Source: Anas platyrhynchos
Lineage: Eukaryota > Chordata > Aves > Anseriformes > Anatidae
Direction of reading: 5' to 3'
Assembly (NCBI RefSeq): GCF_047663525.1
Contig: NC_092612.1
Location: 1,273,501-1,337,500, forward strand
Length of the DNA stretch: 64,000 bases
Shown here: positions 1-9,233 of the stretch, in pieces
How the letters are laid out: each line of letters starts with the position of its first letter
How positions within the stretch are numbered: the first letter of the stretch is position 1
Made by a program: the position numbers and the translations under genes
The notes under the pieces: generated by a model
Databases searched by the model: none
What the model was told of the DNA's origin: nothing
Seen by the model: the letters and a program-made list of their open reading frames with translations, nothing else

Positions 1-43
1 ACCGTGTGCGTCCCCCCCCCTCGTCCCACCCCGTCCCCCTCAC

Positions 44-2772
44 CGCTGCTGAAGGACGCCAGCACCAGCCTCTGGTTGAGGTCCTGGGGGGCCCGAAAAT
101 TCTCCTCCAGCCGCTCGGGTTCGGGCTCATCGGGCGCCGTGGCGTAAAGGGAACCCCGCAGCTGCTCCAGCTGAAACGGGATCGGGGTTGGTTGGGGGGG
201 GGGGGCTTCAGGGGGTGCTCCCCCCTCGTTCTCAGCCCCTAAATCCCCTCCAAACCCCCCCAAAAATCCTCACCTGAGCCCGGCTGAGGAGGACGGGCTG
301 CTGGAAAACGCTCCAGAGGACGCTTTGGAAGCAGGGGGGGGTGGTGAGGGACCCGTTGTAGCGGTAGTAGCGATCCAAGCGCTGGGGCAGCAGACCCCGC
401 AGGCTGAAGGAGGGGATGGAGGTCGCCTGCCCTACAAGAAATTGGGGCGGGGGGAGCAAATTGGGACCCCCCCCGGGGAGGTGAAGCCCCCACTATCCCC
501 CCTCACCCCTCACCGGCGTAGCGGATGCTGCCCAAGTGCCTCAGGATGTTGTCGTAGGCAGGGTTGGGTTCGTCGCCAGCCTGGATGGAGATGGGTTTTT
601 TTGGGGTGGGGGTCCCAAGGGGGTCAGGATGGTGTTAATAGGATTTGGGGGGGGTCCTGGCCCCCGTACCTCCAGCAGGACGCCCAGCACGGCCAGCCCG
701 GCGGCGTGGTGCTGAGCCTGGCTGGCGTTGGCGAAGCGCTCGGCGTCGTAGTGCACCACGTGCAGCTGCGGGTTCAAGGGGGGGGCCCCTCGGTGTGCCC
801 CCCACCCCACCCCACACACACCCCGGCCCCTTCCCGTGCCCGTTCCCGCAGCGGGATCCCTTCGCTCTGTGCCCGATTCCCACCCCCAGCCCCATTCCCA
901 GCCCCGTTCCCATACCCGATTCCCACCCCAGGACCCGTCCCCGTTCCCATTTTCCATCCCATTCCCGTTCCCATACCCGTTCCCATGGGGATTCCCACCC
1001 CAGGCCCTGTTCCCGTGCCCATTTCCCACACCAGGACCCAATCCCACAACAATTCCCACCCCAGCCCCCTACCCTAACCCCAATCCCACACCAACTCCCA
1101 TCCCGACCCCATTCCCACACCGATTCCCACACCAGATCCCACCTTGACCCCAATCCCACACCCATTCCTACATTGGGCCCCATTCCCACACCAGCCCCCC
1201 CGACCCCAATCCCACACCCATTCCCACACCAGCTCCCACCCTAACCCCAATCCCACCCCAGCCCCCCACCCCGACCCCAACCCCACACCCATTCCCACCC
1301 CCATTCCCACCCCAGCCCCTCACCCTACCCCCACTCCCACCCCCCTTCCCACCCCGACCCCATTCCCACCCCGTTCCCCTCCCACCCCATTCCCGGGGGG
1401 GGGCCACCCCCGTACCTCAGCGGGTGCCCGGTACCCATCCAGGAGGTGCTCGGCCCCCCCATTCCGCCCCCAATGGAAATGGAGCTGAGCGGCCGCGAAG
1501 CTGTGGGGCAGCCCCCCCAGGCGCAGCGAGGGGGGCAACGCCAGCACCGCTATAGGGTCGGGGGGGTCCTCGCTGAGCGGGGACCCCAATAAACACCCCC
1601 CCACCTCCATCCTCATCGTCACCCCCCCCCGGTAGCCGCTCACCGGTGTGGCCGTTGTTGGCGAGGCCGAAGGGGGCGGCGGGGGGGCGGTTGTAGCCTA
1701 TGGGGCGCAGGGGGGGCAGCGAGGGGTCCGGCAGCGCCCGCCCCGTCCCGATGTCGATGGGGGATTGGGAACGGCCCCCGCACGCCGGGTGCCCCTCGGG
1801 CCAGTGCTGCTGCCCATGGGGACCTACGGGCACCAAGCCCCATGGGTGTGTCCCCCCCCCCATTTCAAACAGCCCTAAAAATACCCTAAATACCCTCATT
1901 TCCCCCTAATTTCTCCCCAATTTCCCCCCACCCTATAAAAAAACCCAAAACCCAACCCAATGGGGACGCTGCCACCGCTCCGGAATCTTTTTTTTGGGGA
2001 TTTTTTTTTTGGGGGGGAACTGCCCCGGGCTGATCCCACAACGGAGGCACCTGGGGGGGGTCCCAGTCCTATGGGGGGGGGCACTGGAAAGGGGGGGGGC
2101 TTAACGGGGATTTGGCCGGGGCCGGACCCTAATTGGATTTGGCAGCCGGAGCGGGGCCCCACGCCTCATGTAAAGGAGCACAATGGGGCCATTGGAGCGC
2201 ACGGGTGGGATTTTTTTTGGGGGGGGGACACAAGGATATGGGGGGGGGCTCTGCCCATCCCGCAGCGCCCCAATTTGGGGGAAAACGGGGCTTTTTGGGG
2301 GGTTTTCGGGGGTTGTCGCCCAGCTGGTGGCATCCCAAATTATGGGAATGCTGGGGGGGGGGGGTTGGGCACCTGCTTTTGGGGGGGGTCCTGGATGGGG
2401 AAATGGGGGATTTGGGGGATTTGGGGTGGGGGGGGCAGGGGGGGCCCCCAGGGGTGCTGTCACCCCCCCCCCCAACCCCACTCACCCTCGTACGTCCAGT
2501 GGGGACCTGCGGAGGAAGGAGAGGGGTTGGGGGGGGGGCAAGGTTTTAGGGTCGGGGGGCCCCCTCCCCATGGCCCCCCCCCAGAACAGAGCGGGGCGAG
2601 CTGGATGGGAGCAGCTGAGCCAGGATTTGGGGTGAAATCCTGAGGGAATGGGAAAAGGGGGGAATGGGGTGCTATGGGGGGGGGGGGAATTGGGGTTCTG
2701 GGGGGGGGGGCACTCACCGGCAGGGAGCGCGGGGGCCGGGCCCCCCAGGAGCAGCAGTAGGGTGAGCAGCAT
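44..2772 (-). CDS. CA14: Carbonic anhydrase 14, membrane form (3' part outside window)
   Basis: Extracellular alpha-carbonic anhydrase (CO2 hydration) of the transmembrane CA9/12/14 group. Eight coding exons, read right to left: 2718-2772, 2486-2506, 1644-1823, 1416-1549, 670-765, 514-580, 274-431, 44-170; all have GT/AG borders and compatible phases and give 279 residues before the edge. Residues 1-18 are a Leu-rich signal peptide, followed by GPHWTYEG as in human CA14. Zinc ligands are His109 and His111 (QLHFHWG) and His132 (LHVVHYD); the substrate loop SLTTPPC lies at 212-218. Cys40 and Cys218 fit the disulfide of the membrane group. The transmembrane helix and tail (after about residue 290 in human) must lie left of base 1. 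CA12 or CA9 are less likely because of the N-terminal motif and the neighbours. Intron 2 (1824-2485) is G-run rich with nothing else recognisable. Confidence 0.9.
785..1400. repeat. C-rich tandem repeat in CA14 intron 4
   Basis: Degenerate repeat of short units such as CCCATTCCCACACC and CCAATCCCACACC, filling most of the intron between the exons at 670-765 and 1416-1549. Long stop-free readings on both strands here come from the repeat, not from a gene. Confidence 0.8.
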
Positions 2773-2812
2773 GGTGGGGGGGGGCAGTGGGGCCGGGTGC
2801 TGCCGGCCCCCG

Positions 2813-2820
2813 CTTTAATA
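2813..2820 (-). promoter_or_regulatory. CA14: TATA-like box of CA14
   Basis: The minus strand reads TATTAAAG about 41 bases upstream of the CA14 ATG. This would put transcription start near 2788 and leave a very short 5' UTR. Motif and spacing only; no start-site evidence. Confidence 0.45.
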
Positions 2821-2824
2821 CCCC

Positions 2825-3530
2825 CGGGGGGACCCGAGTAGGGGGGGGGGGATGAGGGGGGGGGAGAGGGCGGGGCTGGGGGGCTCGGAGGGGGCTGGGG
2901 GGCGGGGGGGGGCCTGGGGGGGTTTGGAGGGCATTGGGGGGGGATAGGGGGTCTGGGGGGGGATGTTGGGGGGGCCGGGGGGGGCTTAGGGGGTGGTGGG
3001 GGTCCTGCGGGGGGGGTGGCTTGGGGGATGTTGAGTTTCTGGGGGGTGTTGGGGGGGGCATTGGGGGGGCGTTGTTGGGGGTCGTGGGGGGGGGTTGGAG
3101 GATGGGGAGGTCTTGGGGGGGCGCTGGGGGGCCTGGAAGGTGTTGGGGGGCCGGGGGGGGCTGGGGGGGGGCGATGTTGGGGGTCCTTGGGGGGGTTGGG
3201 GGTGTTGAGGTCCTGGGGGGGGGGGTTGTTGGGGGGCCGGGGGGGGCGTTGGGGGGCCTGGAGGGTGTTGGGGGGCCGGGAGGGCTGGGGGGGGGCGATG
3301 TTGGGGGTCTTGGGGGGGTTTGGGGGATGGGGAGGTCCTGGGGGGGGGCTTGGGGGGGGAGTTGGGGGGTCCGGGGGGGGCGTTTGGGGGGGTGTGGGGG
3401 GGGTGCTCAGGGGGTGTTGGGGGTCCTGGGGGGGGCTCTTGGGGGGGGCTTTGGGGGTCCTGGGGGGGGGGGCCACTGGGGATCATTGGGGGTCCGGGGG
3501 GGGCTGCAGGTGCCGGGGGGGGCATTGGAG
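2825..3530. repeat. G-run minisatellite between CA14 and CIART
   Basis: About 700 bases in which the plus strand is nearly all G runs of 4-10 broken by CT, TT, CC or AT (units like GGGGGGTTGGGGG and GGGGGGCCTGG). The block lies upstream of both divergently transcribed neighbours. Many tracts fit the four-G-run rule for G-quadruplexes. No gene is seen; stop-free frames on the C-rich strand give only Pro-rich strings. Confidence 0.85.
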
Positions 3531-3654
3531 GGGGGGCGGCTGCCCCCGCCTGCCCCCTCCCCTCCCCGCCTGCCCTCGCGCGCGCTCCCGCCGCCCCCGC
3601 GCGCTCCCGTTCCCGCGCCCGCCCCCGCGCTCCTCCCGCCCCGCCCCTCCCCGC

Positions 3655-4045
3655 CCCCACGTGGGCGCACACGCGCCTGCCCCCCCCTTCCCCCTCCCCC
3701 GCCCATTATGTAACGGGCGCCGAGGCGAGGCCGCGCCCTCCCATTGGCTGAGCCCGCCGCCACGCAATCCGGAGGCCGCCTCCCATTGGCTCTCCGCGGG
3801 GGTGGGCGGTACCCAACGGCCGCGCGGCCACATGGAGGGGCGTGGCCGCGGCCCTCCCCCTCGCAACCAATGGGCGCGCGGCGGCCACCGCATTGGGCAC
3901 GGCGGGCGGGCGCTCCAGCCAATGGGAGGCGAGGGGGCGGGGCGAGGAGCCGAGGCTCCTCCCACCGGCGGGGGCGAGGCAGCCAATGGGAGCGCGGGGT
4001 GGGCGGGGCGTCGCGGGAGGCACGTGCGGCCGTGCACGTGTCCGC
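3655..4045 (+). promoter_or_regulatory. CIART: CIART promoter region with E-boxes, D-box and CCAAT cluster
   Basis: CpG-rich segment. E-boxes CACGTG lie at 3658-3663, 4021-4026 and 4035-4040; the last two are separated by 8 bases. A perfect D-box TTATGTAA lies at 3706-3713 (consensus TTAYRTAA). Six CCAAT boxes lie at 3743, 3785 and 3892 (as ATTGG) and 3867, 3919 and 3983 (as CCAAT), which would bind NF-Y. E-boxes bound by CLOCK/BMAL1 and D-boxes bound by DBP/NFIL3 are standard clock elements, and CIART is a known clock-controlled gene. The transcription start is not determined; a non-coding exon probably ends near 4650 (CAGCAG before GTGGGG) and joins 4822. Confidence 0.7.
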
Positions 4046-4069
4046 GTGGGGCCGGGGCGGAACCGGCGC

Positions 4070-4645
4070 CGGGACCGGGCCCGAGACGGGGACGGCGGGG
4101 ACGGGACCGGGACAGCGGGGACGGGACGGGGGGAACCGGGACGGGGACAGCGGGACAGGGACACCGGGATCGGGACGGGGGGAACTGGGGAAGTGGCACC
4201 GGTACCGGGACACCGGCACCGAACCGGGACCGGGACATTGGGAGCGGCACCGAGCAACCGGCACCGGGTGCGGGCATCGGGACATCGGGACATCGGCACC
4301 GGGACACCGAGACCGGGACACTGATACCGGGACCGGGACATTGGCACCGGAACCGGGACACCGGGATACCGGGAGACTGATACCGGGATCGTAACCGGGA
4401 CACCGGCACCAGGACCCGGACCCGGCCACCGATACCGGGACACCAGGACACCGAGACCGGCACCGGCACCGGGACATCGGCACCAGGACCCGGCCACCGG
4501 CACCGGGACACCGGGACCGGCACCGGGACCGGCATCGAACCGGGACACCGGCACCGGGACACCGATACCGGGATCCCGGGACCGGCCCCGGGCCAGGGCC
4601 GTTGGCACCGGGACCCCAACCCCGGGAGCGTCCACACCGGGACCG
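4070..4645. repeat. CCGGGA/CACCGG tandem repeat, CIART promoter or 5' UTR
   Basis: Degenerate hexamer-based array of GACACCGG, GGGACCGG and GCACCGG units, about 575 bases, between the tandem E-boxes and the CIART start codon. It is dense in CpG and in CCGG palindromes, so it could fold or be methylated. It may be partly transcribed as 5' UTR. No coding potential is recognised. Confidence 0.85.
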
Positions 4646-4873
4646 AGCCACCGGCAGCAGGTGGGGGGGGCGCGGAGCCGCCGGTACCGGGAGGAGGGGG
4701 GGGGGGGGGCGGCACCGGGAGGGGACCCCCCCACCCTTCAAACCGCGCCGATCTCCGGTTCGCTTTTTTTTTTTATTTTTTTCCCCAAATTTTCCCGTTT
4801 TCCCCTTTTTTTTCCCTCCAGGTGATTCCGCCCCGCTTCGGGGGCGCCCCCCCCCCCCCGGATCCCCGCCACC

Positions 4874-6499
4874 ATGGAGCCCTCGGGGACCCCCCCCCGC
4901 GGGACCGAGGCGGGGACCCCCCCCCGGACCCCCCCTCGGAGCCCCCCCCGGGGTCACCCCCCCCCGGGATCCCCCCGGGACCCCCCCCCGGGACCCCCCC
5001 GGGGACCGGAGCGGGGTCGGAAGCGACCACCGGGGGGGCACCGGGAGCCCCCCCCCGGGGGGAAGAGGCACAAAACCGGGGAGCCCGGGGCCGCCCCCCC
5101 CGCCCCCAGCGACGGCGACCGCCTTTTTGCCCAAAAAGTGAGGGTTTGGAAGGAAAAAGGGGGAGGGGATAAGAAGGAGGGGGGGCGCGTTTTGGGGGGG
5201 GCTGCGGGTTTTTTGGGGGGGGCTGTGGGTTTTGGGGTGGGTTTGGGGTTTTGGGGTGATTTGGGGGTTTTGGGGGGGTCTGTAGGTTTTGGGGGCGGTT
5301 TGGGGTGTTTTGGGGTGATTTGGGGGGTTTTAGGGTGGTTTATTTTTTTGGGGGGGGCTGTGGATTTTGGGGTGGGTTTGGGGTTTTTGGGGGTGATTGG
5401 GGGGTTTGGGTTTTTTTTAGGGGGGCTATGGGTTATGGGGTGGGTTTGGGTTTTTTTGGGGTGATTTGGGGGATTTTGGGACGGTTTGGGGGTTTTGGGG
5501 CAGTTTGAGGGTTATGGGGGGCTATGGGTTTTGGGGTGTTTTGGGGGAGATCATGGGTTTTTAGGGGGGTCTGTGGGTTTTGGGGTGGGTTTGGGGGCTT
5601 TTGGGGGGGCTGCGGGATTTTTGGGGGGGGCTATGCGTTTTGGGTTGGATTGGGGCTTTTGGGGGGCTATGGGTTTTGGGGTGCTTTGGGGGGATCAAGT
5701 TTTTTTGGGGGGGCTCCATGGGTTTTGGGGTGCCTGTGGGTTCTTGGGGTGTTTTGGAGGGGCCCTACGCTGACACCTCCCCCCCCCCCAGTGCCGGGAG
5801 CTTCGGGGCTTCATCCGCCCGCTGACCGAGCTGCTCAACGGGCTGAAGATGGGGCGCTACGACAAAGGTGGGCACACCCCCAAAAACCCCAAAACCCCCC
5901 AAAAATCCCCCAAAATCCCCCCCAAACCCCCCCCCCGGGGGGCACATTCCCAGCTGCGGCTCCCCGCAGGGCTCAGCAGCTTCCAGCAGAGCGTGGCCAT
6001 GGACCGGATCCAGCGGATCATCGGCGTCCTGCAGAAACCCGAAATGGGGTGAGCCCCCCCCACAAAAAAAAACAAGCTCCCCCCACCCTTTTTAGGGCCG
6101 GGGGGGGGTGTTTATGGGGTCGCCCTTCTCTCTTATAGGGCCCGGTACCTGGGGACGCTGCTGCAGGTGGAGGTGATGCTCCGGGGCTGGTTCCCCCACG
6201 TCGCCCCCAAACCCGGGGCCCCCCCCGGTTCTCAGGACCCCCCCCCCCAAAAAAAAAATCCTGCTGACCCCCCCCAGGAGGGGGGGGCCTGGGGAACCCC
6301 CCCCAGCCCCGTGGGCGTCCTCCTGCTCCTCCACGACCGCCTCCGCCCCCGTCGGGCCCCCCTCCCCGGGGGGGTCACCACCGACACCTCGGGGACGCCG
6401 CCGCCGCACCACGGGGGGGGGCAGGACCCCAAACGCCCCCCCCCCACCCGGACTGGACCCCCCGCCCCCCCCCAACACCCCACGGCGCCGGACGCGTGA
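4874..6499 (+). CDS. CIART: Circadian-associated repressor of transcription (CHRONO)
   Basis: Nuclear clock repressor that binds BMAL1 and blocks CLOCK/BMAL1 activation. Four coding exons: 4874-5137, 5792-5867, 5970-6048, 6139-6499; 259 residues against 385 in human. The ATG sits in a Kozak context (GCCACCATGG). Recognition rests on the core (residues 85-155): LFAQK, then CRELRGFIRPLTELLNGLK, LSSFQQSVAMDRIQRI and ARYLGTLLQVE, nearly identical to human. Residues 5-70 are an almost pure Pro/Arg/Gly tract where mammals have a Ser-rich region, probably composition drift. The C-terminus is short; GVLLLLH resembles human GVILFLQH. A small unrecognised intron in the last exon (near 6228-6270) is possible. 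Upstream lies a clock-type promoter. Confidence 0.9.
5170..5775. repeat. TTTTGGGG-type tandem repeat in CIART intron 1
   Basis: Units such as GGGTTTTGGGGTG and GGTTTGGGGTTTT repeated over about 600 bases; almost no C on the plus (sense) strand. Strong G-skew plus G clusters would favour R-loops and RNA G-quadruplexes in the nascent intron. It fills nearly the whole intron. Confidence 0.85.
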
Positions 6500-6803
6500 C
6501 GAGCGCCTGGATTTTGGTTTTTCTTCAATTTTATTATTATTATTATTTTTTTTGGGGGGGGGGCTTATGGGGTGCCCCCCCCCCCTTCAGGAGTGCTGTG
6601 CCTTGCCCCCCCTCCCTCCCCACATTTTGGGGTCCACGGGGGGGTGAGAGGGGGACACACAACGGGGGGCGGGCCCCCCCGCAGCGCGGCCTCACCCCGG
6701 CCTTGTGCCTTCCCCGTGGGATTTTTTTTTTTTTTTGGGGGGGGGGGGGGGGTCCCGTGCCCCCCACCCCACCCCCCCCGGCTTGATCCCAGCCCCCGGG
6801 AGC

Positions 6804-6809
6804 AATAAA
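6804..6809 (+). terminator. CIART: CIART poly(A) signal
   Basis: AATAAA 305 bases after the CIART stop, followed by a GT-rich stretch (GGTGCCGGTGTCC). The 3' UTR would be about 6500-6825 and includes a (TTA)n/(T)n run near 6530. Confidence 0.75.
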
Positions 6810-6889
6810 CGGGAGCGGCCGGGGCCGTTTGGTGCCGGTGTCCTTGTCCCATTTTTGGGGGGGGGGGTTTGGGGAGGGGGGGTTTATGG

Positions 6890-7310
6890 GGTCCGGGGGG
6901 GGGGGTCTCACAGCCCCCCCCCCACGGGTATGGTGCCCCCCCGGGGGTCTTACACCCCCCCCCAGCCCCAGTGTCCCCCTGGGGGCGTCTCATGGGGACC
7001 CCCTGGGTGTGGTGTCCCCCTGGGGGGGGTCTCACAGCCCCCCCCCGGGTCTAGTGTCCCCCTGGGGGGGTCTCATGGGGGCCCCCCCCGGTTGTGCTGC
7101 CCCCCTGGGGGGTCTCACAGCCCCCCCCCACGGTTACGGTGCCCCCCCAGGGGTCTTAAACCCCCCCTCAGCCCCAGTGTCCCCCTGGGGGGGGGTCTCA
7201 CGGGGCCCCCCCGGGTGTTTTACGCCCCCCCCCCCATCCCCAGTGTCTCCCTGGGGCTCTCCCAGCCCCCCCCGTGTCCGCTGCCCCCCCCAGGGGGTCT
7301 CGGGGCACCC
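6890..7310. repeat. About 42-bp minisatellite between CIART and MRPS21
   Basis: Units of 41-43 bases built on GTGTCCCCCTGGGGG followed by TCTCACAGCCCC; about ten degenerate copies. The CCCCCTGGGGG core is a perfect inverted repeat, so each unit can form a small stem. No gene is seen between 6825 and 7330. Confidence 0.8.
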
Positions 7311-7369
7311 CCCCCAGTTTTGGCGCGCTGGGGGGCGTGGCTCCATCAGGCCCCGCCCACCTCCCTCAA

Positions 7370-7705
7370 GCCGCGCTGTGATTGGCTACGCCCTTTCCCA
7401 TAAGCCACGCCCCCTCCCCGTTCAACCCAGACCTGTTTGCTCTGGCCACGCCCCCCTCCCGTTAGGCCACGCCCCCTTCTTTAGGCCACGCCCTTAAATA
7501 GAGCCCGCGGCGACTTCCGCTTCCGGGGCGCGCGGCCTGGGCGAGGAGCCGGGGGGCGGAGGAGGCCGCGGGGAGGCCCGGAGGGGGCCGGGAGCGGCCG
7601 GGGGCGGCCGGGGGCGGCCGGGGGCGGCCGGAGCTTCCCGAGCTTCCCGGGCTTCCCGGGGGGGCCCGGCCCGGTGCCAGCGCCTCTCAGCGGAGCCGCC
7701 GGGCC
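7370..7705 (+). promoter_or_regulatory. MRPS21: MRPS21 promoter and 5' UTR
   Basis: Contains ATTGG at 7381-7385, repeated GCCACGCCC KLF/Sp1-type boxes (about 7400, 7445, 7467, 7484) and an ETS-type CTTCCGG near 7518, typical of housekeeping mitochondrial genes. The probable 5' UTR carries four tandem GGGGGCGGCC units (about 7596-7632). Confidence 0.55.
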
Positions 7706-8082
7706 ATGGCGAACCACCTGCGCTTCGTGGGCCGCACCGTCATGGTGCGCAACGGCAACGTGGACGCGGCCTACGGGGCCCTGAGCAGGTGGGGGGGAAG
7801 CGAATGAAGCCCCGGGGGACGGGGCCCCCCCCGGAGCCTCGTTTCCGGCCCTCGGAGGCCGCTTTTTAACCCTTCCGCCGCCGCTCTCGGCCCGCCCGCA
7901 GGATCCTGGCTCACGACGGTGTCCTGGAGACGGTGAAGCAGCGGCGCTACTACGAGAAGCCGTGCCGCAAGAGGCAGCGGTTGGCCTACGAGGCGTGCCG
8001 GCGCGTCTACAACGCCGAGATGGCCCGCAAGATCGCCTTCGTCTCCCGCAAGAACCGGCCGGACCCCTGGCAGGGCTGCTAG
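7706..8082 (+). CDS. MRPS21: Mitochondrial small ribosomal subunit protein bS21m
   Basis: Component of the 28S subunit of the mitochondrial ribosome, homologous to bacterial S21. Two coding exons, 7706-7788 and 7902-8082, joined within an Arg codon; 87 residues, the same length as human. The protein starts [14 protein letters not shown] and ends NRPDPWQGC; the middle holds the basic [15 protein letters not shown] stretch typical of the S21 family. The ATG has a good context (GGGCCATGG). Lies between CIART and PRPF3 as in mammals. Confidence 0.95.
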
Positions 8083-8156
8083 CCGGGGGCGACGGCTGGC
8101 CGGCCGCCTGTCCTGCTGGCCGGCTGTCCGCCCAGGTGCCAAGAAACCACCGCGCT

Positions 8157-8162
8157 AATAAA
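8157..8162 (+). terminator. MRPS21: MRPS21 poly(A) signal
   Basis: AATAAA 75 bases after the stop codon, followed by a T-rich element (CTCCTTTTTCC). Gives a very short 3' UTR. Confidence 0.8.
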
Positions 8163-8209
8163 TCGCTCCTTTTTCCAGCTCGGCTGCCCGCCTGTGAGGG
8201 CTGCGGATG

Positions 8210-8745
8210 AGGGTTTTTTTTTGGGAAGGGGGTTTTGCGGCCTCTCTGCCCCCTCTGGGATTGAGGGCAGGCCCCTGGGGATTTGGGGGAGCCCCCAGAG
8301 GGTCCCCAGGCAGCTGATGGTGTGTGGGGAGGGCGTTTTTCTGCCTCTTCTCGCCCCCACGGGGCAAGGGGGAGGCACCCAGGGGATCCGGGGAGCTCCC
8401 TGGGGTCGGGGATGGCCCCTTGGGGTTTTGGGGGGAGCTGTCGGGGGTCGGGGCAGCCCTCGGAGGGGCGGGGGGAGCCCCCCAGGTTGAGGGCGGCTAC
8501 CGGGAGGGTGTGAGGGAGCTGTCGGGGGGGTTGGGGAGTGGCCTTGGGGGTGGGCTGAGCCCGCCGGGGCTTTGGAGCAGCCCCCCAGGGAATTTGGGGA
8601 GCCCCCAGAGGCTTTGAGCGGGACCCCGGGCTTGGGGGGAGCCCCCCGAGGGGCTTGGGGGATCCGCCAGGGGGTCGGGGGGAGCCTCCGGGGGTTTGGG
8701 ACAGCCCCAAGGGGGCGTGGGGAGCTCCCCGAGGTCATGGCGGGG
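8210..8745. repeat. Degenerate GGGGAGCCCC repeat between MRPS21 and PRPF3
   Basis: Units of roughly 25-35 bases with the cores GGGGGAGCCCCC, GGGGAGCTCCC and TTGGGG. No gene is seen. The array stops at the PRPF3 promoter. Confidence 0.65.
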
Positions 8746-8749
8746 AGAC

Positions 8750-9027
8750 CCGCGTCACGTGAGAAGTGCCTCGAGTCACGTGGGAGGGCCCTGCGCCGCG
8801 CCCCGCCTTCACCCCCTCCACGTGATCCCGGCGGCTTTTGGCCACGCCCCCTCCCCCCCCCCTTCCCCCTCCACCTTCTCGGCACCCTTCGCGCGGGCGG
8901 CTGCGCATGCGCCCGGCGGCCTCCGCGGCCGTTTCCGCTTCCGGCCCCGCCGTGCAGCCGCCGTCAGGGCCGCCCGCCGCCGCTCGGGGCCTACCGGGGC
9001 CTTACCGGGGCCGAGCCCCGCCGCGGT
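8750..9027 (+). promoter_or_regulatory. PRPF3: PRPF3 promoter and probable non-coding exon 1
   Basis: E-boxes CACGTG lie at 8756-8761, 8777-8782 and 8819-8824; the first two are in TCACGTG context (USF/MiT-TFE type). An ETS site CTTCCGG lies near 8937. CpG-rich sequence runs to CCGCCGCG before GTGAGG, a likely donor at about 9027, which would splice to the acceptor at 10644. The start site is inferred. Confidence 0.6.
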
Positions 9028-9233
9028 GAGGGGGCCGGGAGGAGCCGGGGGGGGCGCCGGGGAGCTCCGGGAAGCTGGGGAGGAGGGGGGGGAGGGAGCG
9101 GGCCCGTTAGGCCCTGAGGGGCGGGAGGTGCTTGGGGAGGGGGGGGCGGCGGCGGCCTGAGGCGAAACGGCCTCGGGTGGGGGCGGGGAGGGGGCAGCCG
9201 TAGGGAAAAAGCCCCGGGTATGGGAGGTGAGGG

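Noticed and set aside
2460-3476. 338-codon Pro-rich frame on minus next to CA14
   Set aside because: Reads the complementary strand of the G-run block; no signal peptide or domain; the CA14 first exon lies in it in the correct frame only briefly.
3016-5134. Overlapping 454-, 575- and 410-codon frames around the CIART promoter
   Set aside because: Low-complexity readings of G-run and CCGG repeats running through promoter and 5' UTR; they disagree with the clear CIART exons.
6228-6275. Small intron inside the last CIART exon
   Set aside because: A GT...AG pair around the A-run exists, but the frame stays open through it and downstream residues align with human without removing it; left as a possibility only.
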